Positions 47,624 through 58,778 of a stretch of DNA of 64,000 bases are shown piece after piece. The stretch is from the NCBI GenBank assembly GCA_965153455.1, contig OZ234504.1, forward strand, positions 5,270,001-5,334,000, read 5' to 3'. The position numbers and the translations under genes are program-made. The stretch comes from Sphagnum compactum (taxonomy: Eukaryota; Bryophyta; Sphagnopsida; Sphagnales). How positions within the stretch are numbered: position 1 is the first letter of the stretch; each line of letters starts with the position of its first letter. Under the pieces are notes generated by a model. It did no database searches, had not been told where the DNA came from, and saw only the letters and a list, made by a program, of their open reading frames with translations.

Positions 47624-48813
47624 TTCCTGTATTGTTTCAATCGGGGGCCCCATATTCCTTCTCCATTTACTAATTCCATTTGTTGGTCAATAAGACCAGA
47701 CACTTATCATGTAAGCCACCACCTATGACACATTGCTGAAATACTTATTTAGCGTTTCTGGTAGTGGAGTGGTGAATATTGCAGCGCTGACAAGGGGGTT
47801 TGATCCTGTACTCTGAGATTACACAAATGTTACAACCTTGTTCCATTGTTTTGGATTTGTCCCAGGTTTCTTTTAGGTCTTTCTTTTTCCCCTTTTTCTC
47901 TTGATGATTGGGTTTCCTTTTTTTCCACTATTGATGATTTGGTTTGTGTTGTATTTTCAGATCTGAGACGTCCATAACCTTACTATTGGGTCATCTCTCA
48001 GTTCTTCTCAAGTGGACTTAAAATCATAAGTCAGGTAATCTCATCTGAATCCTGGGTGTCACAAATTGATTCAGTTGACATACATTGAATGAGTTTACAA
48101 CTACATTCCAGAACAACTGGTTGCATACTGTGTACAAAGAAAAGGTGGCCTTGTCAAGCACCCACCAAACTGTTAACATAGACAAGCAATGCTCCCATTC
48201 TTTCTGTGCACTGTTTACCTCCTTTTGTATAGCTAGCTGTCTAGCCATGTTTGTGTTGTTCAGGACTCTCTTTAATAAGTCACAATATTTGCATTCAGAC
48301 AAAACCCGGCTTTTACTAATGGAGTTGTAAGATAGAACCTTCTTGAGGGTCAGAGATCCAACTTTTTTGCTGGATGAAGAGGAGTTAGTTGATGTGGTAC
48401 CTTCTATCGATCCAACTCTTTATTTGTTTCTAATGAACCATTTTGGCATGTTGAACCGCATGAAGACCTCTTGCACCACACATTCATGACCTAAGAAAAA
48501 ATCTCTTGGGCTAGTTGTTTGCAAGGTGGAATGATGATTATTCAATTTCAGAACACACCTAAGGAAACCCAAGTGCATACATACACTTTGATTGTGCTGA
48601 TATCATTAGAAACTAAATGAAAATAATACAAATTTCATGGCATGTGTGTGACCTCATGTATTTTACATCTTTATTAAAACTTTGTCCTAAGTTGTCAAAT
48701 GATAAGGAGCCTAAAATTATGTATTGTAATTCCCTGTAGTGTGGTCTGACATTGGTTTAGAACAGAAGTTGTCCAACTTCAGAACACGGTGCAAATGCAC
48801 ATTCCCCTAAAAA
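47624..48813. other. 3' flank of the TrmH-like gene and spacer
   Basis: Probably the 3' untranslated region (47624 to about 48010), then unannotated DNA up to copia copy 2. A minus-strand open frame at 48024-48302 has no recognisable family. Confidence 0.45.
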
Positions 48814-49189
48814 AGTTGGAAATTGATAATGGATTGATGAGAGAATATAGATGATGAAAACATTGATTTTATCATGAGCTCTTCACTCAACATAAAGATC
48901 ACATAGATGTTGCTACAAACCTATGATCCACCCCCAAGCTTTGTTTTAATCTAAATAGGAGGTGAACACCCCCATGCATATGTTACATACCCTAGAAGTG
49001 CATGCACATGCACAAGGCCAGCATCTCATGCATTGAAACATTTCATACTAAACATAACTAGACTTATTTAAGTAACTTATTTAACATGTTTCATAGTCCC
49101 AAAAGTATGTGCATATATCACAAATATGTCAAGTAACTATAAATTAGTAAAAAAATTTAAGTAACTTGGTAGGAAGTTGATATTTAACA
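48814..49189 (-). repeat. copia copy 2, LTR at the 3' end of the element
   Basis: Begins AGTTGGAAATTG (the T of the usual TG is mutated) and ends AACA. Aligns along its length with the copy 1 LTRs. Confidence 0.88.
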
Positions 49190-49747
49190 CCTTCATTCAA
49201 ACGAACTATCAATTTATACACTTAATCAAACTTATCAAGTGTCGAAAATATTCATGTTTGTCAACAGAAAGTCCCTTGGTTAAAATATTTGCAACTACAT
49301 TCTTCGTGTTCCAATACACCAACTTAACAAAACATTTTTCAATTTTTTATCACACTAAATGATGATGAATCTCGATATGCTTCATATGAACATGAAAAAT
49401 TAATTTTTTTAATAAAGATAAATAACTTGATTGCCATCATATATGACATTGGATTTCATTTGTGGAACACTAATGCTCCCAAAAAGTGATGAAAACCACA
49501 TTGCTTGCCTTGTTGCTTATGAAGTTGAAATATATTCAACATATTCAACTTCTGTTGATGACATAACAATAAAGGTTTATTTCTTGTTATTCCAACTAAT
49601 AACACCATTTCCCAATAATTAAAAAAAACCTAATATGGATCATTTGTAGTCATCCATATTTTCAACCCAATTTGCATCACAATAGGCACACATTTGTGTG
49701 CTTCCATAATCCCCAATATTGGGACACTAGTTTGGGTAACATTTTTT

Positions 49748-50215
49748 TCAAAATGAATTCAACCCATATTGTTTCCATCAATTCCTTGGCTAGAATAAAT
49801 GTCCCTTTTGAATCACATTTAACCATTTATGTTCCTATTGGAACCTTCGTTATGGTTTACATTTCTTTTGAAATGTGCTTGGCCTTAGCTATAGTTTACA
49901 TTTTCATGAAAATGTGCTTGGGTTTTCATGTTCTTTTCGAAATGCTGACTATGGCTTACATTATTGTCAAAATGCGCCTAGCCCTTCACATTTTTTTTGG
50001 AACCCTAAGTATGGTTTACATTTTTGTTAAAATGTGCCTAGCCTTTCACATTCCTTTCAAAACCTTGGCTATGGTCTACATTCTCATTGGAATGTGTGTA
50101 ACCTTTCATGTTCCTTTTGGAATCTTGGCTATGACTTTATGTTCCTCTCAAAACATGCTTAACCTTGGGTATGATTAACACCCTTATTAGAATGCACCTT
50201 TCCCATAATAACATC
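49748..50215 (-). repeat. 60-bp / 20-residue tandem repeat array in the copia polyprotein, copy 2 (about 8 units)
   Basis: Seven to nine units, mostly 59-61 bp, with one short unit near 49870-49907. On the minus strand a unit reads roughly NVDHSQGFERNVKGQAHFNK, where the Gln position is often a stop (CAG to TAG). The unit length is a multiple of three, so the protein frame survives expansion. It lies between the reverse-transcriptase tether and RNase H. Confidence 0.8.
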
Positions 50216-50915
50216 TTTGATGTTTTCTTTGAAACACATACCAAAATCTACTATGCTTTTCAAATAACATAAAATATGTTTCATTCCAATCCAATTTGTC
50301 TTAGCCATAAATTGGTTCACAACCCCCATTGCCTAACAATATCAAGTCTTGTGCATACTATTGCATATATGAGATTTCCAATAACATCTTGAAATAGGAT
50401 AACCCACATTCCTTCCAAGTTTGCATCACTTTAAGGGCCCATATCTTTTGAAAGCTTGCAATTGGTCATAAAGGGAGGTTTTTATTAACTTGGTTTCAAC
50501 CATTTGAAATTGTTTCAATATACTTCCAATGTACTTGCTTTGGTTAAATAAATTGTTTAGTCTTGTTGAACACGATTTATTTGCATCCTTAAGTAATATT
50601 GTGTCTTAATTAGATCCATTGTTTTAAATTTCTTCAAAAGATTTTTATTTTTTTTCATGCAACAAAGTCAAGTCATTAGAGGCCAAAATCAAATCATCAA
50701 TATACAAAGTTATGATCACATAAGAGTTTTCTTGAGCTTTCTTAAAATAAAACATTATGGTTAGCATAACTATTTTCAAACTTTTGAAATAAGAAATATG
50801 CATTAATCTCGTGGTTCCATTCATGAGGAAATTAAATCAAACCATACAAGGACTTTTTAAGCTTACATACCATATTGTTTTTACCTTTGACCACCAAGCC
50901 CTCAAGTTGTCGCAT

Positions 50916-50988
50916 ATGTATTGCAAAATCATCCATATAATCTTGAGGTGCATCAAATGGATGTTAAAATTGCTTTCTAAATGGAACC
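50916..50988 (+). other. inverted reverse-transcriptase fragment inside copia copy 2
   Basis: The plus strand here reads YNLEVHQMDVKIAF, the conserved reverse-transcriptase QMDVKTAFLNG block, although the rest of the element is coded on the minus strand. Sequence on both sides (50815-50905 and 50990-51080) matches copy 1 in normal orientation. Confidence 0.75.
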
Positions 50989-52939
50989 ATCTGTTCTGAT
51001 GCAAAATCCAACCTTGAAACCATTATTTCCTTGTTAAAGAACATCATGATTGATGATAATATATTGGCTTATAAGGTTGTACAATCTATACCCCTTACTC
51101 TCTTCATAATAAATAATGAAAATTTTTAAGTTTTATTTCGCACCTCCATCACATATGATTACCTTGATCTTTTTTGTAGTTTGATTTTTTATTGAAGCTT
51201 TGAAAACCTTAAGCTTGTCAAGCACACCAAATTTAGTCTTCATAGTATAAAAAATGTTTTCCAAGAGAAATCATCAATGAATGTTAAAAAATATTTTACT
51301 CATGTTGCCATGGGACCACATAAGTCTATGTGCACACGCCCAAGAATTTCCTTTGCACAAGAATCCCCATTCAAAGGAAATGTAGCATGATGGTGTTTAC
51401 AATACACACATCCATCATAAAAACTCAAGTCATGATTTCCATTGAGATCCATGCCTTCAACAAAGTATTTATGTCCATGGTTATTAAAGCCTACATAGAT
51501 GCATGTCTAAATATTTAATATCACAAATCACTCCTCTTAATGTTGGTGCTACATTTTACAACCAAGGATTGAACAACTCCAACCAACTTATATAACCTTC
51601 CTACTTTAACAATTTGAACAATCATTTTGAATCAAGAAATTTCAACCAACATTTGGTGGCTTCAAATTCCAACTTGAAGTTTTGCTTGTTAATTGATGAA
51701 TTGATAGTAATTTGTTTGCCTACTTTGGAACATACAACACATTTCCAATACATTTCAAAAACCATTTGGCAAATTGAAAACAATAGTGCCTTTCCCACAA
51801 CATGTAGTGTACTATTGTCTTTAAGATATATTCTGTGACTCAAAGTAAATGCCTCAAAAGTTGAAAATATTTCCTTTTGAAAGGTCAAATGTTGTGAAAC
51901 TCCAAAATTGACAAATCATGCATCCTTGCAAATTGCAGAAATAATAAAGTAATCACAAAAAGTCTAGTTTTGCTTGTTATGGCTATTTGTGAAAAACCTT
52001 AAAATTTGTTTTTCCAATTTTGTTTCTTCTTGTGACATTCTTTTACAAAATGGCCTTTGGTGCCACAATTTTAGCAAGTTCCTTTCTTCTTTTGCTTCTC
52101 AGTCTTGAATCTCTTCAAATCTACACCCCTTTTGAACTTCCTAAAAACACCTTTAACAACTAATGTTTGATGTTGTGTACCATGATTAAACTACATTTTT
52201 CATTTCCATTGCAATTCTTCCTACAACAATTGTCCACATAATAACTCCATATCAATGTGGGTATTAAATGTAACCACAAGGGTATGGGAAAATGGTGGCA
52301 AACTTTTTTAAAATGTGAATGCCAAATTTTCATTGGGAATTTGATGATCAATGTTTGTTAACTAATTTGTAATCATTCAAAGCTTGTCAATATGAACTTG
52401 CATTCAAGTGCCTTCTTCCATTTAAAAATAATAAAGTTCTTGACATAGTTACAATCTATTACCAACATGTTTTTTCTCAAATATTCCACAGAGATTGCCC
52501 TATGCATTTTTTGTAGTTTCTATACATGTTACATGATGTAACGAATAATCAACAACATTTAGAAAATTTGTTCCACAAGCCAATTTGTCCTCTCCATGAA
52601 CAAATGATGTTCAACAACACTTCTTTTAGGAACAATCTCTCCAAATTCAACTTCTTGTGACAATAATTCTCCTAAGGTGATTTCGCACAAATCCTTTTCA
52701 TGTAAGAGAAATTCCATTTTCAACTTCCATGTATGAAAACTATTGCTATTCAACTTTTCAATATTTTGGGCATTAGAAGTGGATGCCATGATTGCGAGTA
52801 GAATAATGCTAAAAAACAAAACATTTGGAGCTTTGAAACTTTCAACAAAATGCTAGCAAAACAAAAAAACACACCCAATGTTTCAAAGCTCTCAAGCATT
52901 GTAAAAAACAACTCCAATCTCTCCTTCCCTCAAAAGCAA

Positions 52940-52955
52940 CCAAGCTCTGATACCA
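52940..52955 (-). other. intact tRNA-Met primer-binding site of copia copy 2
   Basis: On the minus strand it reads TGGTATCAGAGCTTGG immediately after the 5' LTR. This is the standard plant copia primer-binding site, complementary to the initiator methionine tRNA 3' end. Confidence 0.9.
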
Positions 52956-53331
52956 TGTTGGATCAATGAAAAAATAAAGATGATGAAAACACTGATTTTA
53001 CCATGGGCTCTCCACCCAACCGTAGGATCACATGTGTTGTTCCAAACCTATGATCCACCCCCAAGCTTTGGCTTAATCTAAATAGGAGGTGAACACCCCC
53101 TGCATATGTTACTTATTTAGAAATGCATGCACAAGCACAAGGTCATCATTTCACGCATTGAAACATTTCACGCATTGAAACTTTTCACACTAAACTTAAC
53201 TAAAGATATTTAAGTAAACTTATTTAACATATTTCATAGTCCCAAAAGTGTGTGCATGTAACACAAATATCTCAAGTAACTATAACTTGGTAAAAGTAAC
53301 TTGTAACTTGGTAGGAAATTGATATCCAACC
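52956..53331 (-). repeat. copia copy 2, LTR at the 5' end of the element
   Basis: Begins TGTTGGATCAATG, lacking about 12 bp of the LTR start found elsewhere. A short CACGCATTGAAAC block is doubled near 53152-53181. Ends near AACC. Confidence 0.88.
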
Positions 53332-54199
53332 CAAAAGAAAAGGGGGGGCCTAAGATGAAATGGTTGTTTAGTTTAGTCTCACATTGTGGGAATGTTCTCC
53401 ACCTTTGGGTTTTACCCATTGTAAAGCATGAGGCAAAGGTTATCGTGAGCCTAAACAAATGCAAATCACAAAGTGTAAAAAGAAGGTTTTTCTACATGTT
53501 GTCACAATTAATGTTGTTCCATTTTTTATTTCAAAAAATATCTTTGATCCAAGTTCTAACTTTTTTGGTTTTTCACGGAGCCTTTGATCTAATCTTGTAA
53601 TCGGTTCTTTCAATTTTGGTTGTTTTCACAAAGAATTTAGAATCGGTTCGATTTAAGACCAAGTTTGATTCCATCTCAATTACACATGACTAATTAATTT
53701 TTATTTATTTATTTTTGTGTAATGTTAGTTTGTTCGATTTACACATAAAGTTCAAAATAAATATTATGTAATAGTATTTATGTACCATCAATTAAATGCA
53801 AAAAAATTCTTATATGTGAGGCCAAACTTTTAATTTAAAATACAAATAAAAAATCTTATTAGAGAACCTGAACCTATTCAAAATGTGGTGGCATCCCAAT
53901 TTAGGTTTTAATTCAAATTTGGAAAAAAAATAAATTATTCAATTAGGTTCCAACAATAGTTCCAACAAAACTTGAAACCACTAATCCAAAGTCTAAACCC
54001 TAAAACCTGTCTTATAACCTGGACCTGCAAAAATCCCAGAACCTGCCAACACTGGTCAGAACCGGCCTGGTCAGATGGTTCTCTTAATAAGCCCCCACGT
54101 CCATATCTAGCCCGGGGTTTAAGTAGATCCGGCCTTAGAACCGCCGGTCTATAGGCCTTTAGGACATGCAGGGTTTAGGGTTTAGCGTTGGTGCTTTTT
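53332..54199. other. AT-rich spacer with GGTTC/GAACC-rich end
   Basis: No gene. 53590-54150 carries repeated AATCGGTTC and AGAACC words (for example 53600, 53651, 53862, 54029, 54059, 54136), similar in style to the hAT subterminal zones, so a decayed hAT derivative is possible. A telomere-like GGGTTTAGGGTTTAG lies at 54171-54185. Confidence 0.4.
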
Positions 54200-54363
54200 C
54201 AGAGTCTTGCACATGCGCGGGAGGAAGAGTTGGACAGAACGAGCGATGGAGTGTGGGCGGTGGCACGGGCACCGGGCACAGCTCTTGTTGTCACGGCTTC
54301 TGAGGACGAGAAGGTGAAGCTGTGGAAGTGTGACGAGCTAGAGGCTGAGCGCACCACCAATAA
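54200..54363 (+). pseudogene. WD40 fragment resembling the first blade of VIP3/SKI8 (WDR61)
   Basis: The plus strand reads DGVWAVARAPG, then TASEDEKVKLWKCDELEAERTT. This resembles the first WD repeat of plant VIP3 (SKI8/WDR61, a PAF1-complex and SKI-complex subunit), which has a DSVWA...LTGSLDETVKLW...DEL...RT pattern. The fragment follows a possible acceptor (TTTTTCAG) and breaks off into AT-rich sequence. The remaining blades are not found before PYM begins. Best read as a truncated duplicate or pseudogene exon. Only one blade is visible, so another WD40 family cannot be excluded. Confidence 0.5.
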
Positions 54364-54896
54364 TTTTTCATTTTATTTTTGCCTTTTCCAGTTCTCCTTT
54401 TATGTGCTCCATGGTTGCTTCATGCTGCTACTTGGATTCAGAGTTTCTGGAACGAATCTCTTCTTGTGATAGGCTCCAACTTCTTCAAAGCTGTGGCGGC
54501 TTCTGGAATGATTAGCTGGTATGTTGAAAAGGTTCAGGGTTGTGTAATCACATTAGAAGTGTAGGATTTAGGGTTTAGGGTTTTTGGATTAGGGCTGCAT
54601 TTGCTTGTGTGCTTCACACCATGCCAAGGCTGTGAAGATCTCGCTGCTTCAAGCTCTTTTGACAGACAGACAGACAGAGACAGAGATGTGCACCATAAGT
54701 ACTTAACACTGTGAGGATAGCAATGAGATGATGCAGAGACAGATGGGGATAAGAAGCTGGGAGTGGGTGGCATTTTTTATTTTCCCTTTTGTGTTCCTGA
54801 AACATTCTGTTGCTTGTGGGTACAGACTACAGAAGGAGTGCATACTTGGGGTATCGGTCTTGAGGTGAGGTGAGAGGGAGACGTTCAGAGACAAGG
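54364..54896 (+). promoter_or_regulatory. upstream region of PYM
   Basis: Contains a telomere-like GGATTTAGGGTTTAGGG motif (54563-54584) and a GACA/CAGA microsatellite (54661-54684). A purine-rich stretch (54860-54896) precedes the start codon. No TATA box was pinned. Confidence 0.45.
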
Positions 54897-57031
54897 ATGC
54901 AGAGGGATATGGGGACGGTAGATAAAGGGAAGGATGCGGGTGAGAGAGTGATTGCACCCACGCGTAGACCTGATGGCAGCTTGCGGAAGGAGATTCGGAT
55001 AAGAGCAGGCTATACACCCCAGGATGAAGTTGCTATCTACCAATCTAAAGCAGCTCTAGTATGAATTTTCTCTCTCCCCCCTTTTTTTTGTTTCTATTAA
55101 TCTGCAACCCTGCACCTGTTTTAGAAATTTGGATTGTGATGCTACCTCTGTTTCCTTGCAGTTTTTTTGCAGCTACACAGGGATATAACAAACCTCAAGA
55201 ATTGTTGATGACTTACTCTTAGACACTTATTGCAGCAGGGATGCTAAGAATACTATTTCTTGATTTGCTATCACTCTTATGTGCTTCTTGCTGACACCAT
55301 GACTGAGTTTTCCCTGTTGCTTCTGGAAACTCAACAAAAAACTCAGGACACAGATGTTACTGTTTGCCTGAAATTTTGAACAGATATATATCTACACCCA
55401 CTGTTAGGAGTTGATGAGTGGCTTCAGGGTAGTGGCAGCTAGTCCCTGCTGTTCATGATGAAGGCAACAGTCTGATACACTATGACCAGCAGTCCCCATT
55501 GTTTGCAATGTTTGATACATATTTTTGCAGTGCAGAACCATGCACCTTCAAAAGACAAATGATCCAATGTTGGAATGTCAAGCAACCAGAATCCAACAGA
55601 AAGAACAGAAGCATGGAGGTTGAAAGTTTACTCCTGCAGAACAATGTTTTTCTGAAACCCCAGGAAAACAAGTGTGTCCAAAACTTGTTCATGATCACAA
55701 ATGAGGAAAAACAGAAATGGGCTGGTTGGCATGGTGTTCTTGATGAAAAGCTTGTTGAAGCATATCTTATGCATTTTTCAAGATTCTGCTTTCTCCAGAA
55801 AGCGATTCTGACAATAATGGAACCCTGGTTTCTACACTGACCTATATGCTTTGCATAATGCTGGTGGTCCTCTTGAGTACCTGCTATTCTCTGTTGTTTG
55901 TTTGTCCTTGAAATAAGAGTCCAGGTATTGGATGTGTAGTCCAGGAAAGGGACAGATGTACCACCAGGCTACGATCCAGAATCAGCTGTAAAGCCCAAAA
56001 GTAAGGCAGCCAAGAAGAATGAGAAGAGGAAAGAGAAGAAGCAGGTGTGATTATTTTCTCTGAGAAGAGGGGAAACACTGAATCTCGCTCACATTTATCT
56101 ATTTCTTAGGTTTAGGCTATGCAATATTTGTGATAAATCAGAACTCCTCCTGATGCACAAGGTGAAGGAACCCTTGGAAATGAAAATCAATTCAGAAAAT
56201 TGTGGTTGATTTTGTGTTGAAACACTATTTAGTGCTGAACACAGCACTGGTTGTTTTGCACCACTGTTAGCACTCAGGAAGCCACGCAGAGTAGAGTGTT
56301 AGGTTTTCGGTTTTTGGACTGAGCATGCCTTTTTACTAATCAGGCCTCAAGAGCCACATCAAGCACAACTGATCCCCCCGAAGGTGATGTGGAAGCTGTT
56401 GACGCCAGCCTAGGATTCATTGCTAGCAATGACGCAAATAGTCTTGCAGAGCAATTGGGTTCCCTGAAGGTGGTTTCACCGGCACCCCTTGAATTGCAGC
56501 AAGAAGAGGTCAAGTCAGAAGACACTTCTGTGACAGTGGACCTTGAGAAGCGCATTCGAGCCATAAAGAAAAAGGTAAGGATTTCTAATCAAGTCATCCT
56601 CCAAATGCATAAGATATGAGTTAGAAGGTGAATTTGTATGGGGCATTTTTTGAAGTACACATCACCTTAACATTGCCAGGAGTGTATTTTTTGAAGCATA
56701 TGTTTGATTCTGAGCAACGCTTTCGAGCTCTGATCATTTTACCAACATTTTCAGTTCCCTAAACCCTAAACCCAAACCCTGTTTCAGAATCCATGTCATC
56801 ATATGTATTTCCAGCTTTGTAGTTCCAGGGTTAGTGCTTCACCAGAAGCTCAGGTCTAAAATGTAAGATGGGTGATGCGGCCAGATCCGCTTGGCAGAAG
56901 CTAAGCAACAGGCTTCGGTATCAAGTGCTGGAGCTCAAAGTGTTGAGCAGGTGGAAAGGCTTGCCAAGTTGGAAACATGGCGGCAAGAGGTTCAAGATCT
57001 GGAAGCCCTTTTAGCTTCTGTACCCCTTTAA
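54897..57031 (+). CDS. PYM: PYM (partner of Y14 and Mago), EJC disassembly factor (4 exons, 214 aa)
   Basis: Exons 54897-55058, 55940-56044, 56344-56574 and 56885-57031, all in phase 0. PYM (WIBG) binds the Mago-Y14 dimer and helps remove exon junction complexes from mRNA during translation. The N-terminal Mago-binding domain is intact (RRPDGSLRKEIRIRAGYTPQ, then DEVAIYQSK, residues 23-51). Exon 2 gives the conserved VPPGYDP and a Lys-rich stretch. Exon 3 is acidic and ends in LEKRIRAIKKK, and exon 4 continues IRLAEAKQQ before a C-terminal coiled-coil (QEVQDLEALLASV). The length matches known PYM proteins (about 200 aa). The first ATG in frame is 54897; another at 54909 is possible. Intron 1 (881 bp) contains an R1 repeat copy. 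Confidence 0.93.
55240..55510 (+). repeat. dispersed repeat R1, copy D, inside PYM intron 1
   Basis: Same order of landmarks as the copies downstream of the CCCH gene: ACCATGACTGAGTTTTCC, TTGCTTCTGGAAA, CTCAGGACACAGAT, GTTTGCCTGAAATTTTG, CTACACCCACTGTTAGGAG, TAGTGGCAGCTAG, CTGCTGTTCATGATGAAGG and CAGTCTGATACACTATGA. Same orientation as the host gene. Confidence 0.7.
56759..56773 (+). repeat. interstitial telomere-like motif in PYM intron 3
   Basis: CTAAACCCTAAACCC followed by a degenerate AAACCCT, within the 310-bp intron 3. Confidence 0.7.
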
Positions 57032-58397
57032 TTCTCTGTGTAGGTGAGCAACTGTAAACACTGTGAAATATCTCAACTGCTCATATGGATTCAGATTGAT
57101 TGCTTGATGGGTACTTAAAGGTTTTTTGTGGCATTTTTGACACTCAATCAGTGTATATATGTGTGTGTTACAGGTTGAGAATTATGCCTCCAAACAAACT
57201 CTAGGAACCTGTGCGACATGACGAACTTTAGAAATGCTTTCACTGGCTTCACCTTCAGAATGTTACCAGTGAAGAAGGCCAACGAAGAGGAAATGGGTGG
57301 CAATAGAAACTAGAGGCTTTTGCCTCGGCATGTGTATTGTTTTGAAGCCTTCTTTGATTCCCACTAAGCAGCAGATAATGTGATTAACACCTTTTTAATG
57401 GATCCTGCCTTTGTCTGTTACTTAGCCTAAAACCCAAGTCCTGACATTCACTTTTCTTCAATCCTGCATAATGTGAGTGACCGCACCAGTCTACATGGTC
57501 AAATGAATGAAGAAGAAACAAATTAAGTTTCCCATGGTGTTTTCATATTGTTAACCAGCTGCTTTCATTGTACAAATGAGGATTCTTTTTTGTTTAGAGA
57601 AATTGAAGATTACATTTCATGGAAGGTCCTTATTTTCATAGCAGTCATGTTGATGGCTTCCTACCTGAAGAAGGAACAGCATATGACTTGGGACATAGAC
57701 GGGTATGTGGTAATTCTTTCTTTCTTGCTAATGCGAGGGAATTCCAAAGGCACAGGCCATTTGACTATTAGGATGAGGAGATGGCTTTCAGGTGTAGTTT
57801 GCTATTAACATGGAGGATTCAAAAAATGGTGAATATGGGGTTCGTCCCAAGCTTGATCCATGTTCTGATTGCAATCTGTCTGTTAGGGAAGCTAGTTTGT
57901 TTGTTTGTCATGTTGAGATCTTCCAAACCATGGTGCCTCCCACCATGCTCTTGGTACTGTTGGAAAGCCCTTGATGAGGAGGGTTGCACCAAGGTGGTTT
58001 CATAATGTTTAGAGCTACAGTAATAGTGTTGAAATTTAAAAGAACCCATGGTGTTGCAAAGATCATCCAACAAATGCTTGGTTATCCTTTCCAATGAATA
58101 CCTATACACAGATGTGATACTTGTGAATAGGTATAGCTACTTCATTGACAAAGCTCTCATTTGTAAGGATAAAAACTACAGAACATTATCTATGAAGGTG
58201 CAACAGGTTGTGTTTCAGAATGCATAACTTGAAAATGAGCCGACTAAGCTACCTGAATTATGGGTTGACCAAAGCTTGGAGCAGTTGCTCAAATAGCTTT
58301 GAAGCTTGGCAGCAGGCATCATTGGAGTGATGCACAACATAAGTTGATGTTGGGCAATGATGGCTTCAGCAATGAGACTACATTCAGTGGTAGAGGA
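57032..58397. other. 3' flank of PYM and unassigned DNA
   Basis: 57032 to about 57440 probably includes the PYM 3' untranslated region. Open frames at 57548-57808 (plus) and 58215-58454 (minus; contains PMMPAAKLQSYLSNCSKLW) have protein-like composition, but I could not assign a family. They may be gene remnants. Confidence 0.4.
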
Positions 58398-58612
58398 AGT
58401 TTCACCTTTGCCAAAATATAATCTGAGAAACAATCCTCTAAAAGAAACCAACATCCTTCAAGATCTTATAACTCTAACTAATATCAAGTCTCATCACAAG
58501 CCAAATTTTCATCTTTCAAAGATCCTCATATAAAACTAGACCTAGTACCTAGGGGCCAAGATCCCTTGACCTACTATACTCTATAATGAATCTAAACACA
58601 ATATCCTAATTG
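58398..58612. repeat. dispersed repeat R2, copy B
   Basis: Shares AATATAATCT, CCTCTAAAAGAAACCAA, CATCCTTCAAGAT, ACCTAGGGGCCAA, ATCCCT and TACTATACTCTATAATGAAT with copy C, in the same order. It lacks the first 100 bp or so of the unit. Confidence 0.7.
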
Positions 58613-58684
58613 CCTTGATAGTAGGCAAGGCTGACAAACACATGAAATGGGTAAATTCCTTTGTAGCTTTTTTTAAAATTTTTG

Positions 58685-58727
58685 GGGGACGGACATAAAT
58701 GGGTAAATGCTCCAAAACATTAGAAAA

Positions 58728-58778
<51 letters not shown>

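Larger units (their letters stand above)
49200..52797 (-). pseudogene. copia gag-pol polyprotein, copy 2 (degenerate, rearranged)
   Basis: Gag starts at 52790 (MASTSNAQNIEKLNSNSF) and keeps WKLKMEFLLHEKDLCEITLG. The zinc knuckle near 52045-52090 is broken by a stop in place of Tyr (C-stop-NCGTKGHF). GAG-pre-integrase spans 51888-51300, with CDGCVYCKHHHATFP on the minus strand. The integrase core is partly kept, but about 330 bp relative to copy 1 is missing near 51130. The reverse-transcriptase YIDD box is at 50693-50704. A Tyr-x-Lys-Gly-Thr-like tether follows, then the 20-residue repeats and RNase H remnants from about 49750 down to 49200. Not functional. Confidence 0.87.
48814..53331 (-). 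mobile_element. Ty1/copia LTR retrotransposon, copy 2 (same family, rearranged)
   Basis: Second member of the family at 22760-27594, also on the minus strand. The LTRs are 48814-49189 and 52956-53331. The primer-binding site is intact, and gag, integrase, reverse transcriptase (YIDD kept) and RNase H remnants lie in copia order. Compared with copy 1 it has lost the integrase C-terminal part and the N-terminal part of reverse transcriptase, carries a short inverted segment (about 50916-50988), and has an expanded 60-bp repeat array (49748-50215). The target duplication is uncertain: AAAAA on the left, CAAAA on the right. Confidence 0.9.

Noticed and set aside
49672-50178. 168-codon plus-strand open frame that looks like a repetitive membrane protein
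   Set aside because: It is the reverse strand of the 60-bp repeat array in copia copy 2. Because the unit is a multiple of three, both strands stay open.
53590-54150. Third hAT-derived element
   Set aside because: GGTTC/GAACC words are suggestive, but no terminal motif such as AACCACCCAACAT and no paired ends were found. Described only as a spacer.
55499-55840. 113-codon plus-strand open frame inside PYM intron 1
   Set aside because: It interrupts the conserved PYM sequence between exons 1 and 2, overlaps R1 copy D at its start and matches no family.
58215-58454. 79-codon minus-strand open frame with protein-like composition
   Set aside because: It contains a plausible-looking segment, but I could not tie it to any family and it runs into an R2 repeat. 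Not called as a gene.
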